NCBI GenBank assembly: GCA_017462125.1
Contig: JAFTRQ010000177.1
Span: forward strand, 29,261-93,260
DNA from: Clostridia bacterium
GTDB taxonomy: Bacteria > Bacillota_A > Clostridia > Oscillospirales > CAG-272
Direction of reading: 5' to 3'
Length of the DNA stretch: 64,000 nucleotides
In this document: positions 9,001 to 14,693 of the stretch, in pieces
How positions within the stretch are numbered: the first letter of the stretch is position 1
How the letters are laid out: each line of letters opens with the position of its first letter
Notes under the pieces: generated by a model
Database searches by the model: none
What the model was told of the DNA's origin: nothing
What the model saw: only the letters and a program-made list of their open reading frames with translations
Translations under genes and position numbers: made by a program

Positions 9001-10313
9001 ACGACGGTTACGGTGTGCATTATGACGGAGACGGCACCTTCTCTTATTCCTTCGTCACAGCTATGAATAACGGTGCACCCCGAACCTTCAAGCTGGTTGC
9101 CGAGGAAGACTTTGAGCCATGGCCCGAAGAGCTTCCCGAAAAAGAGACCGAATCCCTTTTCAATACAATCCTTGAAGGCGAGCTTCTGAAGAGTAATTCC
9201 GGTAACAGCGGAAGCAGCCTCGGTGCAGTAACGGTTATGGAGGATGGCGAATACGTCCGCTTCTTCGGAAACAATCTTGTAGAAGCCTACGCAAATCTGA
9301 CCTTTACCGGTGTAACGGGACAGTATGCGGTAATCAAATACCGTCTGCCCACCACAAATCCGGAATCGGCAGGACTCTTCAATATCTTTACAAGCACCGT
9401 CAATGCAGGAGCCACCGGTGATGGTGACTTTATGGAAACCTATGCAATTGTCAAGAACGGCGAATGGCAAGTCATGGTCATCGATCTTGCAAAATTCGGG
9501 CTCAAAAATTTCGCTCCCGATGCAAACGGCAACTACAGCGTACAATATATGCGATTTGATATGTTCAATCAAGTCACAAGCGAGAGCTCCTACATTGATA
9601 TTGCCTACGTCGCTCTCTGCGACAGCTTTGAGGATGCCATTGCCGCCAATCTCGATATGGAAACCGTCACGCTTGTTGAGGATTCCAAGGGCAGTACAAC
9701 GATCTACACCGCAACGGGCACAAGCGTTCCTTCATTGGATGACGTATTGGATTTGTACTTCTCTCCCACAGAGCTTTTGTCCTTCAAAACTCACGGCGGA
9801 AGTAGTCTCGGTGAGGTCAAGCTTGCCGATGACAGCTCCTATATCCGCTATTACGGTGATGGCAAATACGGTGAAAACTACACCTACATCAACATCGAAG
9901 CTGATAAGCCCACCGGACAATTCGTCGTGATCCGCTACCGTCTCCCTTCCACCAATGCTGAAACAGGCGACAAATTCCAGATCTATATCGGAACAAAAAG
10001 CAAGGATCCCACCGATGCAGGTGGACAGATGACTACCACGGCACTTTATAAAGATGATAAGTGGCACACTCTTGTGATCGACCTTGCAGACTTCAATCTT
10101 TCCGAGTTTGCCGCATCGGAAGATGGCAGCTACACCGCACAGTTTATGCGATTTGATATGTTTAATCAATTGATGTCCACCGAATCCTATATTGATATAG
10201 CTTACGTAGGTATGTGTGACAGCATAGACAAGGCTCTGACCGCCAACAGCGATCTTGACGCCATTACTTTGGTGTCCTCTCGCGACAGCTCCGAGGAGAT
10301 TCCAACAAAATAA
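6030..10313 (+). CDS. Giant cell-surface lipoprotein with C-terminal tandem beta-sandwich-like modules (paralogue C)
   Basis: 1427 residues, same architecture as the preceding gene: signal peptide with lipobox A-L-A-A-C25, acidic Ser/Thr-rich linker to about residue 62, N-terminal module with EFHTYYI...VTQLRVDL, conserved core with GYDPLRGTYCF, YYHLSTG and DENRTYYT, and two C-terminal repeats of about 175 residues (WQVMVIDL / WHTLVIDL, then MRFDMFNQ...SYIDIAYV). The SPKLEGNNALLIENAERL segment after the linker is nearly the same as in paralogue B. GGAG lies about 8 bases before the ATG. The gene has its own promoter and leader hairpin, so the paralogues can be expressed separately. Function unknown; surface glycan binding is the best inference from the modules. 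Confidence 0.85.
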   Translation: MKSRLISTLACLICLSMLIGALAACRTDKPDTESSTEQTTDVQTEQITGDDVEDITEEDTSPKLEGNNALLIENAERLQNGVNVYYTDASRTSYVVENKNMSFEYSLDPSAGQQVTAIKNAKGASYLEDTMDVFVKMTDGKTYYASRSTDSARVNIFRLGYYYYDIRILDQGFSDSLTVSREYAVKLPDYNYYYDMSSPKFTNGVLISKCSNALDTHIVYDVNYPAEDYNYVAITLKASGTITRGELFMLADGRETMSGTHKLMFYVKNDGEFHTYYIPMSSMPDYRGTVTQLRVDLSGQTGDAFEIKDIKAVQASTGDAPAIYLDRTLHTYSDKMNQVLHFVAETDTNGIAELGMITSIKTDTVDKLIVKDKNGLHDKIDGVDWASAEYIGFDIKNVGVFGYILLKHETSGKITVSLEGDSYVITQASTPNGGIIKAPVNDTSNDFYMGQRIYTDASHDFASFLHEADCERNPLTSDNVTVDKEKSPDSQFVGYDPLRGTYCFTLPGTDSFNYSYYEHPNQHFNVAFTVKGDDRDRKIYIQTYAYSTNIECGAVLDENGMLLPVAMEVCKNFVHEKEEPLFDRGDARYSETYIPVKLCAGESITLNILNLYQNWGKYPLKQLSSIQTNMPYYHLSTGVSESNCIAPYYVFSRNLETLPDHRAASAPMWSEVPNHPDGNQPQFTNGGYHYFLQYTDADGSYSASETLSSKILCAGPTYAEVVMDYLSDDGKIKVSYTHLEMPQTDENRTYYTMKYEVLEDVTIKNFAEDFSFYKMIGFGNYAQVGYLDASGTSKVRPVNTKSKPLILTLGKQFPYFDCYQLTKGDLEDYVNLSCLIYDSDITIGGEKCTASFVVVDYQHSLSLSLDLGEVTLKKGDLIEINMILMPWGSQLSTDDSNVRRVRENSLINSLKVEAGANTTAIDSTFLPRVRSTNGKTAEFTLSGGENNVTVRVYGFDKLTAPKIYEKIDGEWVEYEVSSANSPDQNGHANYYDGYGVHYDGDGTFSYSFVTAMNNGAPRTFKLVAEEDFEPWPEELPEKETESLFNTILEGELLKSNSGNSGSSLGAVTVMEDGEYVRFFGNNLVEAYANLTFTGVTGQYAVIKYRLPTTNPESAGLFNIFTSTVNAGATGDGDFMETYAIVKNGEWQVMVIDLAKFGLKNFAPDANGNYSVQYMRFDMFNQVTSESSYIDIAYVALCDSFEDAIAANLDMETVTLVEDSKGSTTIYTATGTSVPSLDDVLDLYFSPTELLSFKTHGGSSLGEVKLADDSSYIRYYGDGKYGENYTYINIEADKPTGQFVVIRYRLPSTNAETGDKFQIYIGTKSKDPTDAGGQMTTTALYKDDKWHTLVIDLADFNLSEFAASEDGSYTAQFMRFDMFNQLMSTESYIDIAYVGMCDSIDKALTANSDLDAITLVSSRDSSEEIPTK

Positions 10314-10319
10314 GCTCTC

Positions 10320-10350
10320 AAGCCGACCGCCTTGGCGGTCGGCTTTGCTT
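10320..10350 (+). terminator. Rho-independent terminator after paralogue C
   Basis: GC-rich stem AAGCCGACCGC / GCGGTCGGCTT with a 4-base CTTG loop and a short T-rich tail, 6 bases after the stop codon. Confidence 0.8.
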
Positions 10351-10388
10351 CATCAACCAACAGTTGACGAAAACTTTCATATGCCCGA

Positions 10389-10417
10389 TTGACAATCGGC
10401 AGAAAATATGCTATACT
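10389..10417 (+). promoter_or_regulatory. Strong sigma-A promoter of the accessory ABC operon
   Basis: Consensus TTGACA at 10389-10394, 17-base spacer, TATACT at 10412-10417 with a TGC extended -10. The predicted start is around 10424, inside the small palindrome listed next. Confidence 0.85.
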
Positions 10418-10422
10418 GTTAG

Positions 10423-10437
10423 CGTAATCAAATTACG
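10423..10437. promoter_or_regulatory. Palindrome at the transcript start, candidate operator
   Basis: CGTAAT-CAA-ATTACG, a perfect 6-bp inverted repeat directly after the -10 box, over the predicted transcription start. A repressor bound here would block initiation. The XRE-type protein encoded in the same operon (12571-12807) is the natural candidate, but this is inference from position. Confidence 0.4.
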
Positions 10438-10462
10438 AATTCAGCCAAAGGAGGCGATTATT

Positions 10463-10540
10463 ATGATGAACACTTATATTTATCGGATGTCATATGTATC
10501 GCCTGCGGAATGTTCGTCGCAAGGTTTATATAGTTTTTGA
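10463..10540 (+). CDS. 25-residue leader peptide ORF (uORF)
   Basis: ATGATG start with a near-perfect ribosome site AAAGGAGG at 10447-10454, 8 bases upstream; 25 codons, stop TGA 10538-10540. The peptide starts MMNTYIYRM, has one Cys (residue 17) and ends QGLYSF. It is too short for most gene callers. Its codons 7-10 contain ATCGGATGT (10482-10490), the exact complement of the 5' arm of the terminator just after the stop codon. Strong promoter, strong ribosome site, short ORF and overlapping alternative pairings match the pattern of ribosome-dependent attenuation leaders. Whether the peptide itself has a role is unknown. Confidence 0.7.
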   Translation: MMNTYIYRMSYVSPAECSSQGLYSF

Positions 10541-10542
10541 TG

Positions 10543-10572
10543 CACATCCGATCTCGGGTGTGTTTTTTGTTT
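10543..10572 (+). terminator. Attenuator terminator T1 after the leader peptide
   Basis: 8-bp stem CACATCCG / CGGGTGTG with one G-T pair and an ATCT loop, then TTTTTTGTTT. It starts 2 bases after the uORF stop. Its 5' arm can pair instead with 10482-10490 inside the uORF (9 perfect pairs), and its 3' arm with the 5' arm of T2. Confidence 0.75.
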
Positions 10573-10606
10573 GTCTGAAACATCTTTGGCAAACGTATAG
10601 TTTTAT

Positions 10607-10632
10607 GCACCCGTAGGGGTGCTTTTTGTTTT
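10607..10632 (+). terminator. Attenuator terminator T2
   Basis: 6-bp stem GCACCC / GGGTGC with a GTAG loop, followed by TTTTTGTTTT. Its 5' arm CACCCG (10608-10613) is the exact complement of CGGGTG (10555-10560) in the 3' arm of T1, so freeing T1's 3' arm would disrupt T2. Confidence 0.7.
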
Positions 10633-10710
10633 GTCAAAAACAGTTTCCGTGGAAAGCCCTTGAATATGAGTCAAACGGAAAATTCAGCAAAACCGAAAGG
10701 AGAATTTTTT

Positions 10711-10800
10711 ATGATGACCGCTATTACAACACTTTTGAAAAATGAAAGAGGGGATGCCCATGAAGAGATTAAAAAACAAAATATTATCTATGGAGCCTAA
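10711..10800 (+). CDS. 29-residue mini-ORF overlapping the start of the ATPase gene
   Basis: ATGATG start 8 bases after GAAAGGAG (10695-10702); 29 codons, stop TAA 10798-10800. The peptide begins MMTAITTLLKNERG. It runs 41 bases into the ATPase gene in another frame, so its second half is constrained by the ATPase sequence. That favours a translational-coupling role over an independent peptide, but a small secreted or signalling product cannot be excluded because exporters lie downstream. Confidence 0.5.
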   Translation: MMTAITTLLKNERGDAHEEIKKQNIIYGA

Positions 10801-12574
10801 CACGACTACATACAAGGCGATGTATGAAGGTAGTATGATCATCGAAGATCCCGCACATCCAACAATGGAGCCTTATGTCGATTACAGCTCGATATACTAC
10901 AATAATAGCATTGGATTTGATATATCCACAACTCACAAGCTGGCACAGGATAAGCCAACGGTGGTGATCAGTATTCCTTGCTCTACGCTTGGTATCGATA
11001 TTCCGGATAAATCAACCGAAAGCGTAGAAGCCGACTTTTGCCTCCGCGCGTTCAAAAAATACATTGATGAGCTCAATGCAGAGTTATATAACCGAAGCCG
11101 CCCTGATAACGAAAACGGAAAGTATTATCTGTGTGCGCCGGGTGGCGAGATTATAAAAAGAAACACAGCGTATTTTGCGCTGTGTCCGCAGAAGGATTAT
11201 AGAAACGGTTCAGGTTCAACCGTATATCTGTTGAGTGACGGAGTATCTCGTCCGCCGCTGATGTGCCTGTGTATCAGAATCCAAGTTCAGTTTCCTCTAA
11301 AGAAGCTTCGTAAAACATTTCAAATGATGTGCCGTGATCTTCCCGACGCGGTTGACCGTTTCGTCTTGGATTTCGATATTGAAGGGTTAAAGAAAGCAAC
11401 CGAGCTTGCCAAAAAACAATCGGCTATCAGAGAATGGCTGAAAAGTAGCGACTATTGCGCTTTTGTTGCCAACGGCAGTATCCTTCCTCGCGCCAAAGGC
11501 ACAGATTTGCCGATGCTTGATGCGATTCCGTTCAGATCCACGCCGAGTGACGAGATTGAAGTTTGTGGTGTGCGCGGAATGGGAATTAAAAAAGGTGTTA
11601 CCGTAATCACGGGCGGTGGTTATTCGGGTAAATCCACCCTGCTTGATGCCATTTCAGCAGGTATTTACGACCATGCACTTGGTGACGGGCGAGAGTTATG
11701 CATCACCGACGAAAGCGCCGTAACTATATCTGCTGAGGATGGCAGAAGTGTCAAACACGTCAATATTTCGCCCTTTATCAAGTGGTTGCCGGGTGGCGAT
11801 ACAAGCGATTTTTCCACCGATCACGCCTCGGGCTCGACCTCGCAAGCGGCGAACATTATGGAGGCGGTTGATTGCGGTGCTAATTTATTGCTCATTGACG
11901 AGGACAGAAGTGCAACCAACTTTATGATCCGTGACCGTATGATGAAGGAGCTGATTGAAAAAGAGCCGATCACGCCCTTTACCGACCGCGTAAACGAGCT
12001 TCACAAAACGCAGGGGGTTTCTACCATTCTCGTTATCGGTGGCAGCGGTGAGTATCTTTCGGTTGCCGATAAGATCTATATGATGGAGGATTATCTGATT
12101 CACGATGTAACCGAAAAGTCAAAGAATATTTGCAGTTCCTATAACGTAACATCGGTATTTCCATCGTCTGCAAATTGGCAACAATGCAGAACGCTTTATT
12201 CTGACCGTTTTTCCTCTTACCCTGAAGGAAGTGGAACGGAAAAGCTTGAGGTTTCGGATATGGGATTTGTCATTATCGGTGACGAAAAGATCGACGTGCG
12301 CGGACTTCACGATATCGTTTCTCCCCGACAGCTTGATACCCTTGGCTTTATGCTACGTTATTTGGAGGTATCAAACAACGACAGAAAGATTGATATTGAA
12401 AGGAAAATAAATGATCTGTATGCTCGAATTGACGAGGAAGGAATTGACTTTTTGTATTCATCTTTCTTCACGACCTGCGAAAGATTCCTTGATCTGCCTC
12501 GCAAGCAGGAGCTGATGGCACTGATCAACCGTATGCGAAAGATCAATATGGTAAAGGGCGGTGATACGATATGA
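10760..12574 (+). CDS. Predicted ATPase of the ABC class (PF09818 / COG3044 family)
   Basis: 604 residues from ATG 10760, preferred because AGAGGGG lies 6 bases upstream; ATGs at 10742 and 10754 are possible. The fold resembles an ABC ATPase without transmembrane segments: a variant Walker A GGGYSGKST at about 285-293, STSQAANI at about 359-366, and a Walker B-like LLIDEDRSATNF at about 377-387. These motifs are characteristic of the PF09818 family, whose cellular function is not established. It is probably cytosolic and not a transporter. It is the first main gene of an operon that also carries an XRE regulator and two ABC half-exporters. The stop overlaps the next start. Confidence 0.85.
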   Translation: MKRLKNKILSMEPNTTTYKAMYEGSMIIEDPAHPTMEPYVDYSSIYYNNSIGFDISTTHKLAQDKPTVVISIPCSTLGIDIPDKSTESVEADFCLRAFKKYIDELNAELYNRSRPDNENGKYYLCAPGGEIIKRNTAYFALCPQKDYRNGSGSTVYLLSDGVSRPPLMCLCIRIQVQFPLKKLRKTFQMMCRDLPDAVDRFVLDFDIEGLKKATELAKKQSAIREWLKSSDYCAFVANGSILPRAKGTDLPMLDAIPFRSTPSDEIEVCGVRGMGIKKGVTVITGGGYSGKSTLLDAISAGIYDHALGDGRELCITDESAVTISAEDGRSVKHVNISPFIKWLPGGDTSDFSTDHASGSTSQAANIMEAVDCGANLLLIDEDRSATNFMIRDRMMKELIEKEPITPFTDRVNELHKTQGVSTILVIGGSGEYLSVADKIYMMEDYLIHDVTEKSKNICSSYNVTSVFPSSANWQQCRTLYSDRFSSYPEGSGTEKLEVSDMGFVIIGDEKIDVRGLHDIVSPRQLDTLGFMLRYLEVSNNDRKIDIERKINDLYARIDEEGIDFLYSSFFTTCERFLDLPRKQELMALINRMRKINMVKGGDTI

Positions 12575-12807
12575 TTATGCCCACCTATCACATTACGATT
12601 GCGGACAAAATCAAGGCATACCGCAATGAAAACAATCTGTCCTTAAAGGAATTCGGCAAGCTAATGGGAGTTTCTGCGCAAGCAGTATGTAAGTGGGAGC
12701 AAAACACCTGCTATCCCGACATTATCTTTCTGCCGCATCTTGCGAGGATACTAAATTGTACAACCGATGACTTTTTTGAAACACATGGAGGCAATGCGAA
12801 TGAATAG
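12571..12807 (+). CDS. Small XRE-family helix-turn-helix regulator
   Basis: 78 residues. The helix-turn-helix covers about residues 12-66: IADKIKAYRNENNLSLKEFG, then VSAQAVCKWEQN, typical of HTH_3 repressors. No effector domain is present. It overlaps the ATPase stop (ATGA) and the next gene's start (ATG 12800), so it is translated as part of the operon. ATG 12577 is an alternative start. It most likely autoregulates the operon, perhaps through the palindrome at 10423-10437 (inference). Confidence 0.85.
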   Translation: MIMPTYHITIADKIKAYRNENNLSLKEFGKLMGVSAQAVCKWEQNTCYPDIIFLPHLARILNCTTDDFFETHGGNANE

Positions 12808-14602
12808 ATTGAAATTGGCTTATAAATCTTTTGCTTACTCTTGGAACCTGATCTTTGAGTCAAGCAAATTCTTGATTTTTCTGTATTTCGCATTGATGTT
12901 GATTACAACGTCTTTTCCGTTGTTGTCCGCATTTTTGCTGAAATACGTTTTAGATGCATTGACCGTGGCAACACCCAAAATAGAAAAGGTGCTTGCGGTG
13001 GTTATCATATACGGTCTCTCTTTGGTAGTGAACCAAGGAATTAACTCCGCAAGATATATGGTAGAAACCACCATCAATCAAAAGGCAAGGCATTTATATC
13101 AGTGTCGCATGGCAGAAAAGCTCTCGTCGCTCCCTATGGGTGTTCTCGATTCATCCAAGGGGAAGGATATGATTGATGATGTAAGGTATACGGAAACGAC
13201 GGCAATTCTTTTAACATTCCGCGTTGTTGACTTAATTTCACATATCTATACTTTTGCAGTGGCATTTTCCACACTTGCAGTATTCTCGCTTGGCTTCTCG
13301 CTTATGTTCTTGGCATTTACGATACCGAGCATTATTTTCAACGAATATTATGCTCGCAAATCCGAAGAACTGCGTGAAAAAACAGCACCCGACGTTCGCA
13401 AATTCCATTACTATCGTTGGATGCTTACCGATGCTTGGCCTGCAAAAGACGTGAGAATGTACGATCTGACCGATGCTATTAAGGCACGTTATGATGAGGA
13501 AAAGAAGGACTATATCAAAGCCAACAAAGCACTTGACAAGAAGGTACTGCACAGCTCACTCGGCATAGAGCTTTTCCGCAGGAGCGGAGAGATCGTATTT
13601 ATTGCCTATGTGATATACAAGGCGATAAACGGAGCGATTGGTATTGGTGACGTTGCGCTCTATATCGGGTTTGCGCACAGCGTTTCAAATTCTTTTTGGC
13701 GCATCACTTGGATGATTACCGATGCGTTTAGCCGTGTATCTGATTTAATGGGCAAGTTATTTGAGTTCTTTGCTCTAAAAACAGAAACAAATACCGGTAA
13801 GCGTTATTTTGAATCCTTTGAAAGCTTAACCTTCGACAACGTATGTTTTAAGTATCCACATACCGATAAATATGTGTTGACCGGTGTTTCTTTTACACTC
13901 AATAAAGGGGATAAGCTGTCAATCGTCGGTATCAACGGTTCGGGAAAATCCACGATTATCAAACTGATGCTGGGTCTTTATGAGATCGAATCGGGGCAAA
14001 TTCTGATCAACGGTTATCCGATGTCTGATTACGATATGCGAGATGTGCGAAAGCTCTTTTCCGCGCTATTCCAAAGCTTTGTGCAGTATCCGCTGACATT
14101 ACGTGAAAACATTGCACTTTCCTCGCTTGAACGTATGGATAACAGCGATGAAATTGAAGGCGTTCTGGTACAAAGCGGTGTATATGAGGATATTCAGCCA
14201 AAGCTTGAAAACGGACTTGATTCCTTTATGACTCGCCAATTTGACGATAAAGGCACGGAGCTTTCCAAAGGACAATGGCAGAAAATTGCACTTTCACGAG
14301 CTTATTTCAAAAATGCTCCCATTATCATCTTTGACGAGCCTTCTGCCGCGCTTGACGCCGAAGCGGAAGATCGAATATTCAAGAACTTTGAATCCATATC
14401 CGACGGTAAGACGGGCATTATGATCTCCCACCGTATATCAAGTGCCCGTATGTCCAATAAGATCGTTGTGCTTGATGGTGGAAAGATTACAGAGCAAGGC
14501 ACTCATGACGAGCTTGTTGCGCTTGACGGTCTGTATGCCAAGCTCTATAACCTTCAACGCGAAAAGTACACGGTAAAGGAGGTCTGCGCGAATGAAAAAT
14601 AA
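12800..14602 (+). CDS. ABC half-exporter 1 (fused membrane and ATPase domains)
   Basis: 600 residues. The N-terminal ~310 residues hold a six-helix type-I exporter membrane domain (the first helix near 18-45, IFESSKFLIFLYFALMLITT). The ATPase domain has Walker A GINGSGKST at 377-385, a Q-loop LFQSF, signature LSKGQWQ at 488-494 (Lys replaces the usual Gly), Walker B IIIFDEP with Asp512-Glu513 and the H-loop His544. Start chosen because GGAGG (12787-12791) is 8 bases from ATG 12800; an upstream in-frame ATG at 12767 lacks a ribosome site. It overlaps the XRE stop. It probably pairs with the second half-exporter. The substrate is unknown; families of this kind move peptides, lipids or drugs. 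Confidence 0.88.
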   Translation: MNRLKLAYKSFAYSWNLIFESSKFLIFLYFALMLITTSFPLLSAFLLKYVLDALTVATPKIEKVLAVVIIYGLSLVVNQGINSARYMVETTINQKARHLYQCRMAEKLSSLPMGVLDSSKGKDMIDDVRYTETTAILLTFRVVDLISHIYTFAVAFSTLAVFSLGFSLMFLAFTIPSIIFNEYYARKSEELREKTAPDVRKFHYYRWMLTDAWPAKDVRMYDLTDAIKARYDEEKKDYIKANKALDKKVLHSSLGIELFRRSGEIVFIAYVIYKAINGAIGIGDVALYIGFAHSVSNSFWRITWMITDAFSRVSDLMGKLFEFFALKTETNTGKRYFESFESLTFDNVCFKYPHTDKYVLTGVSFTLNKGDKLSIVGINGSGKSTIIKLMLGLYEIESGQILINGYPMSDYDMRDVRKLFSALFQSFVQYPLTLRENIALSSLERMDNSDEIEGVLVQSGVYEDIQPKLENGLDSFMTRQFDDKGTELSKGQWQKIALSRAYFKNAPIIIFDEPSAALDAEAEDRIFKNFESISDGKTGIMISHRISSARMSNKIVVLDGGKITEQGTHDELVALDGLYAKLYNLQREKYTVKEVCANEK

Positions 14603-14693
14603 ACTTATACCTTTTATTATGCTGATTCGCGCTACAATTTGCGATACAATCGCAAATTGCCCAAGAAAGGCGGTGAGCGATCAATATGAATAA
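14592..14693 (+). CDS. 33-residue mini-ORF between the two half-exporters
   Basis: ATG 14592 sits 9 bases after GGAGG (14578-14582) and overlaps the end of ABC half-exporter 1; stop TAA 14691-14693 overlaps the start of half-exporter 2. The peptide begins MKNKLIPFIMLIRATIC, has two Cys, and a hydrophobic first half. Its middle codons hold a perfect 11-bp inverted repeat. It fills what would otherwise be a non-coding gap and may couple translation of the two exporters, whose own ribosome site (AAAGGCGG, about 15 bases upstream of ATG 14686) is poorly placed. A real small membrane peptide is possible. Confidence 0.5.
   Translation: MKNKLIPFIMLIRATICDTIANCPRKAVSDQYE
14635..14659. repeat. Perfect inverted repeat within the mini-ORF
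   Basis: CAATTTGCGAT / ATCGCAAATTG, 11 bp with a 3-base ACA loop, between the two exporter genes. No T run follows, so it is not a terminator. It could tune relative expression of the two exporters by blocking translation or stabilising one side of the mRNA. Confidence 0.65.

Noticed and set aside
10463..10800. Mini-ORFs as precursors of a modified peptide natural product
   Set aside because: No maturation enzyme, leader-cleavage motif or peptidase domain is seen in the operon; attenuation and coupling explain the layout better, though a peptide cannot be excluded.
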